Part shown: positions 41,435-51,454 of the stretch, one piece after another
How positions within the stretch are numbered: the first letter of the stretch is position 1
Layout of the letters: each line of letters starts with the position of its first letter
Assembly (NCBI RefSeq): GCF_027594505.1
Contig: NZ_CP115149.1
Span: 1,696,506 to 1,760,505 of the forward strand
Direction: 5' to 3'
Source: Tepidiforma flava
Lineage (GTDB): Bacteria > Chloroflexota > Dehalococcoidia > Tepidiformales > Tepidiformaceae
Length of the DNA stretch: 64,000 bases
Program-made: the position numbers and the translations under genes
The notes under the pieces: generated by a model
The model's input: the letters and a program-made list of their open reading frames with translations, nothing else
The model's database searches: none
Told to the model about the DNA's origin: nothing

Positions 41435-42924
41435 CGCGCGCCACCTCCCAGCACGGCTTCGATATACCCCGTGCGGTCGAACAGCTGCTGACCGGCCAGC
41501 TCCATCGGCCGCCACCACCATTCCGCCCCCACCCCCATCGCGATCGCCAGCAGCGCGAACGCAATCACCGGCACCCACGATGCCGCCCCAACCGCCCCTT
41601 CGCTCACCGCCCCGCCGGGGCTCGGCTTCAGGAACGCCTCCGTCCAGATCTTCACCATCGAGAAGAGCGTCAAAAGGCCCACGCCGAGCATCACCCCGGC
41701 TACCGCGTACTCCCGCGTCTCGATGGCCGCCCGCACCATGATGAACTTCGCGAAGAACCCCGAAAGCGGCGGGACCCCTGCGAGGCTGAACGCCGACACG
41801 AAGAACGCTGCCGCCAGCCACGGGTGCGCCCGCGCCAGCCCGCCGAGGTCCTTCAGCTCGTAGCTCCCCCGCAGCCGCCGCACCACTCCCGCCACGAAGA
41901 ACAGGTTCGTCTTCGCGATGATGTTGTGCACCATGTAGAAGAGCGCCCCGCCGAGCGCCAGCGGCGTCGCCAGCGCCAGCCCCATCGTCATGTAGCCGAT
42001 CTGGCTGATGATGTGGAACGAGAGGATCCGCTTCATGTCCTGGTGCGCCGCCGCTCCCAGGACCCCGCTCACCATCGTCGCCGCCGAAATCCAGAGCAGC
42101 AGCTCCCGCGTGTACCCCGTGTCCTGCGTGAAAATCAGCGTGAACACCCGCAGCAGCGAATACACCCCGACCTTCGTCAGCAGGCCCGCGAAGAGCGCCG
42201 CCACCGGCGCCGGCGCCGTGTGGTACGAGGCCGGCAGCCAGAAGTAGAGCGGGAATACGGCCGCCTTCAGCCCGAACGCGACGAGGAACAGCATCGCCAC
42301 CACCGTGTAGTAGCGCGCATCCGCGTCTGCCTCCCCGACCCGCACGGCGAGGTCCGCCATGTTCAGCGTCCCCGCCGCCCCGTACAGCAGCCCCACGCCC
42401 GAGAGGAACCCGACCGACCCCAGCAGGTTCAGCGCCACGTACTTCAGCCCGGCCTCGAACTGCGGCCGCTCGCCCCCGATCACGAGCAGGACGAACGAGG
42501 CCATCAGCATCACTTCGAACCACACGTACAGGTTGAAGATGTCCCCCGAGAGGAACGCCCCGCACACCCCCATCAGCAGCACGTGGATGAGCGCGTAGTA
42601 CCCGGCGCTGATCCGCCCGGCATCCACCACCCGGAACGAGTACACCGTCGCCGCCAGCCCGACCGCCGCCGCCACCGTCACCATCACCGCCGAGAGCATG
42701 TCCGAGACCAGCACGATGCCGAACGGCGCCGGCCAGCCGCCGACCTCGATGACCTGGATGCCGTCCCGCCACGTGCGGACGAGCAGCGCGGCCGCCGCCG
42801 CCAGCAGCGCCAGCGCCCCCGCGAGCCCGATCGGCGCCTGCCACCGCGGCCGCGAGAGCAGCAGCAGCCCCGCCACCGCCGTCGCCAGCGGCAGGATCAC
42901 CGGCAGCGCGGTCAGCAGCGTCAC
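41431..42924 (-). CDS. mrpD: Na+/H+ antiporter subunit MrpD
   Basis: A 497-residue membrane subunit homologous to the proton-pumping subunits of complex I (NuoL/M/N). It has about fourteen helices. The conserved helix-5 Glu lies in FNLYVWFEVMLMASF and the helix-7 Lys in LKAAVFPLYFWLP, followed by HTAPAPVAALFAGLLTKVGVY. GTG start at 42924, overlapping the mrpC stop by 4 bp. Confidence 0.95.
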   Translation of the reverse strand: MTLLTALPVILPLATAVAGLLLLSRPRWQAPIGLAGALALLAAAAALLVRTWRDGIQVIEVGGWPAPFGIVLVSDMLSAVMVTVAAAVGLAATVYSFRVVDAGRISAGYYALIHVLLMGVCGAFLSGDIFNLYVWFEVMLMASFVLLVIGGERPQFEAGLKYVALNLLGSVGFLSGVGLLYGAAGTLNMADLAVRVGEADADARYYTVVAMLFLVAFGLKAAVFPLYFWLPASYHTAPAPVAALFAGLLTKVGVYSLLRVFTLIFTQDTGYTRELLLWISAATMVSGVLGAAAHQDMKRILSFHIISQIGYMTMGLALATPLALGGALFYMVHNIIAKTNLFFVAGVVRRLRGSYELKDLGGLARAHPWLAAAFFVSAFSLAGVPPLSGFFAKFIMVRAAIETREYAVAGVMLGVGLLTLFSMVKIWTEAFLKPSPGGAVSEGAVGAASWVPVIAFALLAIAMGVGAEWWWRPMELAGQQLFDRTGYIEAVLGGGAR

Positions 42925-43310
42925 GGCTCGCCCTCCGCCGTCTGCACCGCAACCGGCGGAGGCGGCGGCTCCGTCGTCGTCAGCGCGTCGATGTCGTCGC
43001 TGCCCACCGACCGGTACACCCGGTACGCCAGCGCCATCGCGAACGCCTGGATGGCGAACCCGATCACGATCGCCGTCAGGATGAGCGCCTGCGGCAGCGG
43101 GTCGGCCGTCCCCGCCGCCAGCACCTCCTGCCCCTCGCCGATGAGCGGCGGCTCCCCGCGCACCAGCCCCGCCGCGACGAAGATCAGCAGGTTCGTCCCG
43201 TTCGTCAGCAGCGCCAGCCCGATGACCACCTGCGCCAGCGTCCGCCGCAGCAGCAGGTAGAGCCCGCACGCGTACAGCCAGCCGACCGTCACCGCCAGCA
43301 GCAGCTCCAC
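42921..43310 (-). CDS. mrpC: Na+/H+ antiporter subunit MrpC
   Basis: A 129-residue NuoK-like subunit with three helices and the signature VVIGLALLTNGTNLLIFVAA, then DPLPQALILTAIVIGFAIQA. It has a Pro- and Thr-rich tail of about 25 residues. It starts 1 bp after the mrpB stop. Confidence 0.94.
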   Translation of the reverse strand: MELLLAVTVGWLYACGLYLLLRRTLAQVVIGLALLTNGTNLLIFVAAGLVRGEPPLIGEGQEVLAAGTADPLPQALILTAIVIGFAIQAFAMALAYRVYRSVGSDDIDALTTTEPPPPPVAVQTAEGEP

Positions 43311-43311
43311 C

Positions 43312-43725
43312 CTACTCCTCCTCCCCCATCAGCGGGATGATCACCGCCAGCGCGACCCCGATGACCACCAGGTACACGCCGATGTCGAACAGCAGCGGCG
43401 TCCCGAGCTTCACGCCGTCGCCAACCGCCACCGTCACCCACTGCCCCGCCATGAACCCGTCCCCCGCCAGCACGCCGGCGAACCCGCTCGCCAGCGCGAT
43501 GCCCAGCCCCAGTGGGATCAGCACCAGCGGCGAAACGCGCGTCGCCCGCCACCCCGCCATCGGCTCGAACGCCACCGCCATCAGCACGAACGCCGCCGCC
43601 GCCATGATCCCCCCGCTGAACCCCCCGCCCGGCGCGTTGTGCCCGCGCCAGAGCAGGTAGAGCGAGGCCAGCAGCAGCAGCGACGCCAGCAGCCGCGCCA
43701 TCGTCCGCAGGATCGACGAGTTCAC
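43312..43725 (-). CDS. mrpB: Na+/H+ antiporter subunit MrpB
   Basis: A 137-residue subunit of the MnhB type with four helices and the diagnostic GHNAPGGGFSGGIMAAAAF. GTG start at 43725, overlapping the mrpA stop by 4 bp. It carries GTPLLFDIGVYLVVIG near the end, as expected. Confidence 0.93.
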   Translation of the reverse strand: MNSSILRTMARLLASLLLLASLYLLWRGHNAPGGGFSGGIMAAAAFVLMAVAFEPMAGWRATRVSPLVLIPLGLGIALASGFAGVLAGDGFMAGQWVTVAVGDGVKLGTPLLFDIGVYLVVIGVALAVIIPLMGEEE

Positions 43726-46007
43726 CGCGACCACCTCCGCACCCGCAGGAGCGCGAACACCCCGAACGCCGCCGTCCCCAGCACCACGATCTCGCCCAGC
43801 GTATCCAGCGACCGGAAGTCCACCAGGATGACGTTCACCACGTTCTTCCCGAACGCCTCGAGGTACGCCGTCTCCCCGAAGTACGACGAGATCGGCTGCC
43901 CCTGCTGGTGCCCCAGCGATGCCAGCACCAGCACCGTCATCGTCACGCCCACCGCCAGGGCGATCGCCCCGTCCCGCAGCCGGCGCCGCATCGGCCCCCG
44001 GTCCACCAGCTTCGGCAGCCGGTAGAACACCAGCACGAACAGCATCACCGTCAGCGTCTCCATCACGATCTGCGTCAGCGCGAGGTCCGGAGCGCCGAAC
44101 AGCGCATACACGATCGCTACCCCAAACCCGACCGCGCCCAGCGCCGTCACCGCAGCGAGCCGCGACATGTGGACGATCGCCGTCGTCGCTCCCGCGACGA
44201 TCGTCGCTGCCACCGCCGCCTCGTAGAACGCCGGCGTCAGCCAGTCCCGCTCGATGCTCCCGCCCCACCGCACCAGCGCCGCCCACGCCAGCCCCACGAA
44301 CGTCAGCAGCACCACCGCGATGTAGCCCCGCAGATAGCCGCGCTGCATCCACACCGTGTGGAACCGCGCCAGCCGCTGCATCCCGTAGTACAGCCAGTCG
44401 TACACCTTCGGCCCCGACGGGAACCACCGCGCCCCCATCAGCCGGCCCGTGAGCGCCGTCGCCCGCGGTACGGCGAACCCCAGCAGCACGCCGCCGCCGA
44501 CCGACAGCGCGCTCAGCCCGAGCGCCGTGTTGAACCCGTGCCACAGCTTCAGCGACACCTTCACCGGCTCGCCCGCGACCGCTGCCGCCGCCGGCGCGAT
44601 CAGCCGCCCTTCGATCACCCCCGGCGCGAGCGCCAGCCCGAACGAAAGCGCCCCCAGCGCCAGCGGCCCCGCCAGCAGCCCGGCGCTCCCCTCGTGCGGG
44701 TGCCCCGGCGCCCGCTCAGCGCCGAAGAACGGCCGCAGCAGCACCACCGCCGCTGCCGTGAACAGCGCCCCCGAGAAGACGATCGCCGCCAGCGCCCAGC
44801 CCCCGGCTGCGCCCCCGTCCTCCAGCCCCGCCTCCAGCGCCGCCTCCTTCCCGATGAACGCCAGCACCGGCCCGAAGCCCGCGAGGCCGATACTGCCGGC
44901 TGCCACCGCCGCGAACGTCCACGGCATCGCCCGGCGCAGGCCGCCCAGCTCGTCCACCATCCGCGTCCCCGTCCCGTGGTCGATCGCCCCCGCCGCCATG
45001 AACAGCGCACCCTTGTACAGCGCATGCCCGGCGACGAACACCATCGCCGCCTTGATCGCCAGCTCCGTCCCGAGCCCCAGCAGCATCGTCAGGAACCCCA
45101 GCGCGCCCACCGTCGTGAAGGCGAGAATCCGCTTGAGGTCCCGCTCGTGCACCGCCACGAACGCCCCGACGGCCAGCGTCGCCGCTCCGGCCGAGACCAC
45201 CGCCGGCCGCCACCCCTCGAGGTCGCCGAGCACCGGGTGCAGCCGCGCCAGCAGGTACACCCCCGCCTTCACCATCGTCGCCGAGTGGAGGTACGCGCTC
45301 ACCGGCGTCGGCGCCGCCATCGCCCCCGGCAGCCAGAAATGGAACGGCACCTGTGCCGACTTCGTGAACGCGCCGAGCAGCACGAGCACCAGTGCTCCCG
45401 TCGCGAGCGAGCTCCCCGCCACCGCCTCCGCGCTCATCGCCGACACCCGGTACGTCCCCGCCGCCTGACCCAGCACGACCAGCCCCGCCAGCAGCGCCAG
45501 CCCGCCCGCGCCCGTCACCAGCAGCGCCTGCACCGCCGCCTTCCGCGCCTTCAGCTTCTCCTGCTCGAACGAAATCAGCAGGAACGACGTCACGCTCGTC
45601 AGCTCCCACGCCACGAACAGCGTGATGACGTCGTCCGCCAGGACCACGCCGAGCATCGCGCCCATGAACGCCAGCAGCGTCGCCTCGAGCCGCCCGGCGC
45701 CCGGCTTCCCCGCCATGTACGCCTCGGCGTAGACGAGGATGAACGCCCCGATGCCCGCGATGAGCAGGCCGAACAGCAGCGCCAGCCCGTCCGCCCGGAA
45801 GGCCAGCTCGACCCCCAGTGACGGGAACCACTCCGCCGACCACGCCAGCGGCCGGCCCTCCGCCGCCCGGTCCAGCAGGCTGACGAAGTACGCGAACACG
45901 CCTGCGGGCACCGCTGCCAGCAGCAGGCCCCGCCAGCGCCGCGCCGGCAGCAGCAGCGCCAGGGGCACCGCAAGGAAGACCGCAGCTATCGCTACGACCA
46001 GGCCCAA
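43722..46007 (-). CDS. mrpA: Na+/H+ antiporter subunit MrpA
   Basis: The largest Mrp subunit, about 761 residues with roughly twenty helices: a NuoL-like antiporter core (LFVAWELTSVTSFLLISF, PFHFWLPGAMAAPTPVSAYL, HSATMVKAGVYLLARL) and a C-terminal MbhD/MbhE-like part ending in FRSLDTLGEIVVLG. The complex exchanges cytoplasmic Na+ for external H+ and supports alkaline pH and salt tolerance. I place the start at the TTG at 46007, six bases after GGGGAGG; no ATG or GTG is suitably placed. A hairpin lies in its leader. First gene of mrpABCDEFG. Confidence 0.93.
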   Translation of the reverse strand: MGLVVAIAAVFLAVPLALLLPARRWRGLLLAAVPAGVFAYFVSLLDRAAEGRPLAWSAEWFPSLGVELAFRADGLALLFGLLIAGIGAFILVYAEAYMAGKPGAGRLEATLLAFMGAMLGVVLADDVITLFVAWELTSVTSFLLISFEQEKLKARKAAVQALLVTGAGGLALLAGLVVLGQAAGTYRVSAMSAEAVAGSSLATGALVLVLLGAFTKSAQVPFHFWLPGAMAAPTPVSAYLHSATMVKAGVYLLARLHPVLGDLEGWRPAVVSAGAATLAVGAFVAVHERDLKRILAFTTVGALGFLTMLLGLGTELAIKAAMVFVAGHALYKGALFMAAGAIDHGTGTRMVDELGGLRRAMPWTFAAVAAGSIGLAGFGPVLAFIGKEAALEAGLEDGGAAGGWALAAIVFSGALFTAAAVVLLRPFFGAERAPGHPHEGSAGLLAGPLALGALSFGLALAPGVIEGRLIAPAAAAVAGEPVKVSLKLWHGFNTALGLSALSVGGGVLLGFAVPRATALTGRLMGARWFPSGPKVYDWLYYGMQRLARFHTVWMQRGYLRGYIAVVLLTFVGLAWAALVRWGGSIERDWLTPAFYEAAVAATIVAGATTAIVHMSRLAAVTALGAVGFGVAIVYALFGAPDLALTQIVMETLTVMLFVLVFYRLPKLVDRGPMRRRLRDGAIALAVGVTMTVLVLASLGHQQGQPISSYFGETAYLEAFGKNVVNVILVDFRSLDTLGEIVVLGTAAFGVFALLRVRRWSR

Positions 46008-46034
46008 AATGGCCCTCCCCGCAAGCGAACTGAG

Positions 46035-46057
46035 CGGCCGGCGAACCTCGCCGGCCG
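46035..46057. promoter_or_regulatory. Hairpin in mrpA leader
   Basis: CGGCCGGCGA and TCGCCGGCCG form a perfect 10-bp stem with a 3-nt loop, 28 bp upstream of the mrpA start codon. It may be an attenuator or RNA stabiliser; no T-run follows. The region between mrpA and the divergent MFS gene is 268 bp and holds no other gene. Confidence 0.4.
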
Positions 46058-46275
46058 TCGGTTGTCCATCTCGCCGTCGCCCGGTGCCGGGGCGCGGATA
46101 TGGGAGCGCGGCCCGCTCGTCGGGCCTGGCGGAGGCGCTCTTGGGCACCCGCCTCCGCTGCCATCCTGCCATTTCTACCTTATCCGACCGTTGACGTTCG
46201 CTCCAAGATCCAGAATGTCCCAGAATTCACGAATCAGGTTCAGCCTGTCCCCTATTCCATCCCCGGAGCCCCGCC

Positions 46276-47685
46276 GTGGCTGCGAGCTCACCCGCTACCA
46301 CCTCCCCGGCTGACCCCCCGACCGGCACCCGGCCCCGCCTGCGCGACTTCGGCCTCGCCCCGCTCGTCATCCTCTTCATCCTCAACGCCGTCGACGAGCT
46401 CGACCGCGCCGTCCTCGCCGTCGCGATGGAAGACATCCGCCGCGACTTCGACCTCGCCGACTGGGCCGTCGGCCTCCTCCCGCTCGCCGTCGTCTTCATC
46501 ACCGGCGTCATCTCCCTCCCCGCCGGCAACTGGGCCGACCGCTGGCGCCGCGTCTCCATCCTCTCCGGCGGCGCCGTCATCTGGGGCGGCGCCGGCCTCC
46601 TCGCCGCTGCCTCGCAAAATTTCGTCCAGCTCTTCCTCACCCGCGCCCTCCTCGGATTCGGCCAGGGCACCATCGTCCCCACCCACGCCAGCCTCCTCTC
46701 CGACTACTACCCCGTGAGCGTCCGGGGCCGCGCCCTCGGCTACCACCGCTCCGCCAACCCCCTCGGCCAGGTGCTCGGCGCCATCATCGGCGGCGCCATC
46801 GTCGCCGCCGTCGGGTGGCGCTGGGGCTTCGCCGCCGCCGCCCTCCCCGGCCTCCTCCTCGGCATCTACGCCCTCCGCCTCCGCGAACCGCGCCGCGGCG
46901 AAGCCGACCTCGTCGCCGCCGCGAAGCAGGACCCCCTCTTCGCCGCCTTCCTCCAGGACCCGCCCGACAAGCTCGGCTTCCGGCAGAGCCTCGGCAAAAT
47001 CTTCCGCATCCGCTCCCTCCGCCTTCTCATCTTCACCAACGCCGCCTTCGGCTTCTCCCTCTTCGGCGTCACCTTCTGGATCCCCGCCCTCTTCGAGCGC
47101 GAGTTCGGCTTCTCCACCACCGCCGCCGGCGGCGCACTCGCGGCGCTCGCCCTCGCCGCGTTCGTCGGCACCTGGTACGGCGGTCCCTTCGCCGACCGCA
47201 ACGTCGCCCGCGGCTTCCGCTACCTCGGCCGGGTCGGCGTCGTCGCCACCATCATCCTCACCATCACCTGGTCGGTCGCCTTCCTCATGCCGAACGCTGC
47301 TCTCTGCCTCCTCTTCCTCTGCCTCGGCGCGCTCGTCGCCTCGCTCGGCACCCCCGGCCTCATCTCCATCGTCGCCGCCGTCTCGCCCCCGCGCATCCGC
47401 TCCCAGGCGTTCTCTGCCTTCGGTCTCGCCCTCGCCGTCTTCGGCGCCGCGGCCGCGCCCCTCATCGTCGGCGCGATTTCCGAACTCCTCCAGGCCAGCG
47501 CCGGCATGGCCGAAGGCGAAGCCCTCCGCTGGGCGATGCTCTCCGCCACCACGGCCGTGATGGCGCTCGGCACCTGGCTCGCCTACCAGGCCAGCCGCAC
47601 CTGCGCCGAGGATGCCCAGCGCACCATGGCCGACTTCCTCGCCGATTACCAGCGCCGCGCCGCCGAGGCCGCCGGCCGGGCCTGA
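46276..47685 (+). CDS. MFS permease
   Basis: The 469-residue transporter has about twelve membrane segments after a Ser/Thr/Pro-rich N-terminal tail. The family motifs are LFILNAVDELDRAVLAVAM in helix 1, LPAGNWADRWRRVSIL in the first loop and GRALGYHRSANPLGQVLG in helix 5. The pattern resembles the hexuronate/phthalate or Spns-type carriers of organic anions. GTG start. It is divergent from the mrp operon. Confidence 0.9.
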   Translation: MAASSPATTSPADPPTGTRPRLRDFGLAPLVILFILNAVDELDRAVLAVAMEDIRRDFDLADWAVGLLPLAVVFITGVISLPAGNWADRWRRVSILSGGAVIWGGAGLLAAASQNFVQLFLTRALLGFGQGTIVPTHASLLSDYYPVSVRGRALGYHRSANPLGQVLGAIIGGAIVAAVGWRWGFAAAALPGLLLGIYALRLREPRRGEADLVAAAKQDPLFAAFLQDPPDKLGFRQSLGKIFRIRSLRLLIFTNAAFGFSLFGVTFWIPALFEREFGFSTTAAGGALAALALAAFVGTWYGGPFADRNVARGFRYLGRVGVVATIILTITWSVAFLMPNAALCLLFLCLGALVASLGTPGLISIVAAVSPPRIRSQAFSAFGLALAVFGAAAAPLIVGAISELLQASAGMAEGEALRWAMLSATTAVMALGTWLAYQASRTCAEDAQRTMADFLADYQRRAAEAAGRA

Positions 47686-47689
47686 GCTC

Positions 47690-48808
47690 CTACGACCCCG
47701 GCAGGAACGGGTTCGGCACCGCAGCCATCCCGAAATCCTCCGCCACCGGCCCCGCGATGAGCGCGCCGCCGTATGTGCTCAGCGCCTCCGCCAGCGCCCG
47801 GTCCCGCCGCAGCGCCCCCTCGATGCCGTAATCCGCCAGCGCCTCCACATACGGCAGCGTCGCGCTCGTCAGCGCCTGCGTGCTCGTCTGCGGCACCGCC
47901 CCCGGCATGTTCGTCACGCAGTAGTGCACCACCCCCTCCTCCACGTACGTCGGCGCGCTGTGCGAGGTCGGCCGGCTCGTCTCCGATGCCCCGCCCTGGT
48001 CGATCGACACGTCCACCAGCACCGCCCCCTCCCCCATCGAGCGCACCATCTGCCGCGTCACCACCTTCGGCGCCGCATGCCCAGGCACCAGCACCGCGAG
48101 GATCGCGAGGTCGGCCCCCGCCAGCTCCTCCGCCACCGCCTGCGGCGACGACACCCGCGTGCCAATCCGCCCGCCGAAGTTCTCCTGCAGGTACGCCAGC
48201 CGCGAAAGGTCGCGCGACATCACCATCACCCGCGCATCGAGCCCCATCATCACCCGCGCCGCGGCCGTCGCCACCTGCCCCGACCCCACGATGACCACCC
48301 GCCCCGGCGGCACCCCCGCCACGCCGCCCAGCAGCTTCCCGCGCCCCGGCCCGGGGTGCTTCAACAGGTGCGCGCCAATCTCCGCAGCCATCCGCCCGGC
48401 CACCTGTGACATCGGCGCCAGCAGCGGCAGGCTCCCGTCCGCCTTCCGCACCAGCTCGTACGCCAGCGCCGTCGTCCCCGAAGCCGCCAGCCGCTCCGTC
48501 AGCGCCCGGTCCGCCGCGAGGTGGAGGTAGGTGAACAGCGTCAGCCCCGGCCGCAGGTAGCCGTACTCGCTCGGCACCGGCTCCTTCACCTTCACCACGA
48601 GGTCGCAGCTCCCCCACACCTCCTCCGCCGTCGGCACGACCCGCGCCCCGGAGGCCGCATACGCCGCGTCGCTGTGCCCGGAGCCCGCCCCGGCGCCCGT
48701 CTCCACCAGCACGTCGTGCCCGCGCAGCACGAGGGCGTGCGCCCCTTCCGGCGTCAGCCCGACCCGCAGCTCGCCGTCCTTCCGTTCGCGGACCGTCCCG
48801 ACACGCAT
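47690..48808 (-). CDS. ald: Alanine dehydrogenase
   Basis: NAD-dependent oxidative deamination of L-alanine to pyruvate. The 372-residue protein begins [19 protein letters not shown], with [15 protein letters not shown] and the substrate-site YLHLAAD following. The Rossmann motif [16 protein letters not shown] and late VDVSIDQGG and [12 protein letters not shown] are all family hallmarks. The start at 48808 is seven bases from GGAGGT; a GTG-ATG just upstream is too close. It converges with the MFS gene, 4 bp apart. Confidence 0.94.
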   Translation of the reverse strand: MRVGTVRERKDGELRVGLTPEGAHALVLRGHDVLVETGAGAGSGHSDAAYAASGARVVPTAEEVWGSCDLVVKVKEPVPSEYGYLRPGLTLFTYLHLAADRALTERLAASGTTALAYELVRKADGSLPLLAPMSQVAGRMAAEIGAHLLKHPGPGRGKLLGGVAGVPPGRVVIVGSGQVATAAARVMMGLDARVMVMSRDLSRLAYLQENFGGRIGTRVSSPQAVAEELAGADLAILAVLVPGHAAPKVVTRQMVRSMGEGAVLVDVSIDQGGASETSRPTSHSAPTYVEEGVVHYCVTNMPGAVPQTSTQALTSATLPYVEALADYGIEGALRRDRALAEALSTYGGALIAGPVAEDFGMAAVPNPFLPGS

Positions 48809-48956
48809 CGGCATCACCTCCTGCGCCCATATCCTGCCACGTCCTGCCGTCCGTCACCCCGATTTCCGGGTTTTCCCGCCCCGTTTGCCACTCCGCGCCG
48901 CCGCCTCGCATGCCGATGCCCATGGCGAACCTTCGTCGCCCCGCGGAGACCGCCTC

Positions 48957-50378
48957 ATGAACGCGCAGCGAACCCCTCGAACGCGCGCCCCCTGGCGCAC
49001 CGCCGTCGGACTCCTCGCCCTCGCCGCCCTCGCCTGGGGCCTCGCGGCCGCCATCCTCGCCGGCTCCACCGGCGCCCGCGCCGAGGTCACCCCCCGGTTC
49101 CGCGACGTCGAAACCGTCTTCCTCGTGCCCCACGCCGGCCAGTGGTACACCGTCAAAATCAGCTTCTTCATGTACGACGACGGCTCCGGCAGCTTCGCCC
49201 AGGCCGCCGATACTGCCCGCCGCGAAATGCTCGCCCGCTTCCCCGGCGCCTACGAAATCCCGCCCGGCTCGGCCTCCGCCGCCTACGTCACGAGCGGCTT
49301 CAAGTGGATGTCGGGCTCCGCCAGCTGGGCCTACAACGGCGACGGCGCCCATCCCGGCGTCGCTGTCCAGGCCCAGTCCGTGATGCAGGCCGCCGCCCAG
49401 ACCTGGTCCTCCGCCGGCGCGAACTTCCAGTTCACCGGCGGCGGCGCCACCACCGCCGGCACCGGCGCCTGCGGCGGGGGCGGCATGGACGGCCAGAACA
49501 CCGTCGGCTGGGCACCCCAGAGCGGCTCCGTCCTCGCCGTCACCTGCTCCTGGTTCTCCACCACCGGCAGCCCGTACCGCGCCGCTGTCGAATTCGACAT
49601 GCAGTTCGACCCCGACTGGAACTGGACCACCGGCTCGCCCGTCTCGGTCGACCTCCAGAGCGTCGCCCTTCACGAATTCGGCCACGCCCTCGGCCTCAAC
49701 CACTCCAGCGACTTCTCCGCCGTCATGTACGCCTCCTACGCGTCGGGCTCGATGAAGCGCACCCTCACCCAGGACGACCTCGACGGCCTCTACGCGATCT
49801 ACGGCCAGGTCGGCGGCCCGAGCCCCACCCCGACCAGCACCCCGACGAACACCCCCACCCCGACGCCCACACCCTCCGCTTCCCCGTCCCCGTCGCCATC
49901 CCCGAGCCCGTCCCCCACGCCCACGAGCACGCCCACCCCGACCCCCCCGGCGCCGCCCGGCGGCGGCAGCTCCACCCCGCCGCCCACCATGCCGCCGACG
50001 GCCACGCCGACGCCCACCCGCACGCCGACGCCGCCTGTCGCGGGCAGCCCCTCCGCGACCCCCACGCCCACCTTCACGCCGACCCCGACGCGCACCCCCA
50101 CCCCGCGCCCCTCCGCCACCCCGGTGCCGCCGCCCTCCCTCCCCATCGTGCCCGGCGCGAACCTCCTCGCCTGGCCCGGCGCCGAGCTCCCGCCTGCCGT
50201 CGCCCTCGCGGGCGCGCCCGCCATCCGCGCCGTCTACGAATTCGACCCCTGGACGGGCCAGTGGCGGCGGTACGTCGCCGGCGCCCCGGCCTACCTGAAC
50301 AACCTCCCCATCCTCCGCAAGGGCGCCGTCTACTGGTTCCTCGCCAGCGGCCCGGCCACGATCGCCATCGAGCCCTGA
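48957..50378 (+). CDS. Secreted matrixin-like metalloprotease, Thr/Pro linker
   Basis: The 473-residue exported zinc protease has a signal segment (about 15-38), and a catalytic domain with [12 protein letters not shown] (His239, Glu240, His243, His249) and Met257 in SAVMYASY, the metzincin Met-turn. A Thr/Ser/Pro linker of about 110 residues (288-398) leads to a C-terminal domain of about 75 residues starting [10 protein letters not shown]. The domain recurs in the next gene. The catalytic part resembles M10 matrixins without a cysteine-switch propeptide. GCGGAG precedes the ATG. Likely degrades external protein. Confidence 0.88.
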   Translation: MNAQRTPRTRAPWRTAVGLLALAALAWGLAAAILAGSTGARAEVTPRFRDVETVFLVPHAGQWYTVKISFFMYDDGSGSFAQAADTARREMLARFPGAYEIPPGSASAAYVTSGFKWMSGSASWAYNGDGAHPGVAVQAQSVMQAAAQTWSSAGANFQFTGGGATTAGTGACGGGGMDGQNTVGWAPQSGSVLAVTCSWFSTTGSPYRAAVEFDMQFDPDWNWTTGSPVSVDLQSVALHEFGHALGLNHSSDFSAVMYASYASGSMKRTLTQDDLDGLYAIYGQVGGPSPTPTSTPTNTPTPTPTPSASPSPSPSPSPSPTPTSTPTPTPPAPPGGGSSTPPPTMPPTATPTPTRTPTPPVAGSPSATPTPTFTPTPTRTPTPRPSATPVPPPSLPIVPGANLLAWPGAELPPAVALAGAPAIRAVYEFDPWTGQWRRYVAGAPAYLNNLPILRKGAVYWFLASGPATIAIEP

Positions 50379-50401
50379 CGCCGCGCCCCCGGAGTCGCCC
50401 G

Positions 50402-51454
50402 ATGGCCCGCCGCCTGCCCGGCATCCTCGCTGCCCTCGCCGCCCTCCTCGCGCTCGCGCTGCCGGCGAGCGTCGAGCGCAGCGCCGCCGCGCCCGCGCCG
50501 TTCACCCTCGACATCGTGGCCGACCGCCCCGGCGGGCCGCCCGTCCTCCTCCAGTTCCTCGTCGCCGCCCGTTCGCCCGCCGAGGCGGAGCGCGCCGTCG
50601 CGGCAGCCCTCGCTGCGCTCCCCGTCGCCCCGCGCGAGCCCGCCGCCTCCGCCGCATGGCGCCCCTGGGGCTGGGCCTGGTCCGATGCCGAGCTGCCCGT
50701 CCCCGTCGCCTACAACCCCACCGGCGCGCCGCCCGCAGCCGGGCCCCAGGCCGTCATCGCCGGCCTCGATGCGTGGTCGTCGGTCGAAGGCTCCCGCTTC
50801 CGTTTCCGCTACGCCGGCATCACCGACCGCACCGCCTCCATCCTCGAGGCCGGCCCCGATGGCGAAAACGTCATCTCGTGGGTCCACCTCCCCTGCGACC
50901 GCGGCTGCGTCCTCGGCCTCACCAGCAAGGAAGAGGCCCGCGAAGTCGACATGCTCCTCAACAGCAACCCCAACGCCCTCCGCGAACTCGGCCTCGATGC
51001 CGTCCTCGACTGGCGCACCGTTATCCTCCACGAACTCGGCCACATGGCCGGCCTCGAACACTCCTGTCCCGCACCCTGGGGACCCTGCACCCCGGAAGAA
51101 ATCGCCGCCGTCATGTACTTCCAGTACACGGGCATCAACCGCGCCCTCGCCCCCGATGACCGGGCCGGCATCCGCGCCCTCTACCCGGCTGCCCCCGCCG
51201 CCCCGCCTGCCGGCCCCGTCCGCGTTGCCCTGGAACCCGGCTGGAACTTCCTCGTCCTGCCCGGCCTCGAGCCCGCCGCCGCGGCCGCCGATCTCCCCTG
51301 CCTCGAGGCCGCCTACGTCTTCGAGGGCCCGTCATGGCGCCGCTGGGCCCGCGCCCTGCCGCCACCGCTCGTCACACTCACCGTCTTTCCCCCCGAGCGG
51401 CCGGCCTGGCTCTACGCCGCTTCGTCTTGCTCCGCCGGCCTGCCGCTCCCCTAG
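50402..51454 (+). CDS. Second secreted matrixin-like metalloprotease
   Basis: The 350-residue exported protein starts 23 bp after the first metzincin. Signal at about 4-28. Zinc site HELGHMAGLEHS (His210, Glu211, His214, His220) with Met238 in AAVMYFQY. Two extra Cys pairs flank the active site (Cys165/169 and Cys222/229). It lacks the long Thr/Pro linker but ends with the same type of domain (PGWNFLVLPG, then AAYVFEG and RRWARALP). The shared end domain suggests common anchoring or surface targeting. It overlaps the convergent gene by 4 bp. Confidence 0.86.
   Translation: MARRLPGILAALAALLALALPASVERSAAAPAPFTLDIVADRPGGPPVLLQFLVAARSPAEAERAVAAALAALPVAPREPAASAAWRPWGWAWSDAELPVPVAYNPTGAPPAAGPQAVIAGLDAWSSVEGSRFRFRYAGITDRTASILEAGPDGENVISWVHLPCDRGCVLGLTSKEEAREVDMLLNSNPNALRELGLDAVLDWRTVILHELGHMAGLEHSCPAPWGPCTPEEIAAVMYFQYTGINRALAPDDRAGIRALYPAAPAAPPAGPVRVALEPGWNFLVLPGLEPAAAAADLPCLEAAYVFEGPSWRRWARALPPPLVTLTVFPPERPAWLYAASSCSAGLPLP

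Noticed and set aside
43908-45821. Long plus-strand frame opposite mrpA
   Set aside because: Arg/His/Pro-rich mirror of the antiporter gene with no start site or domain.
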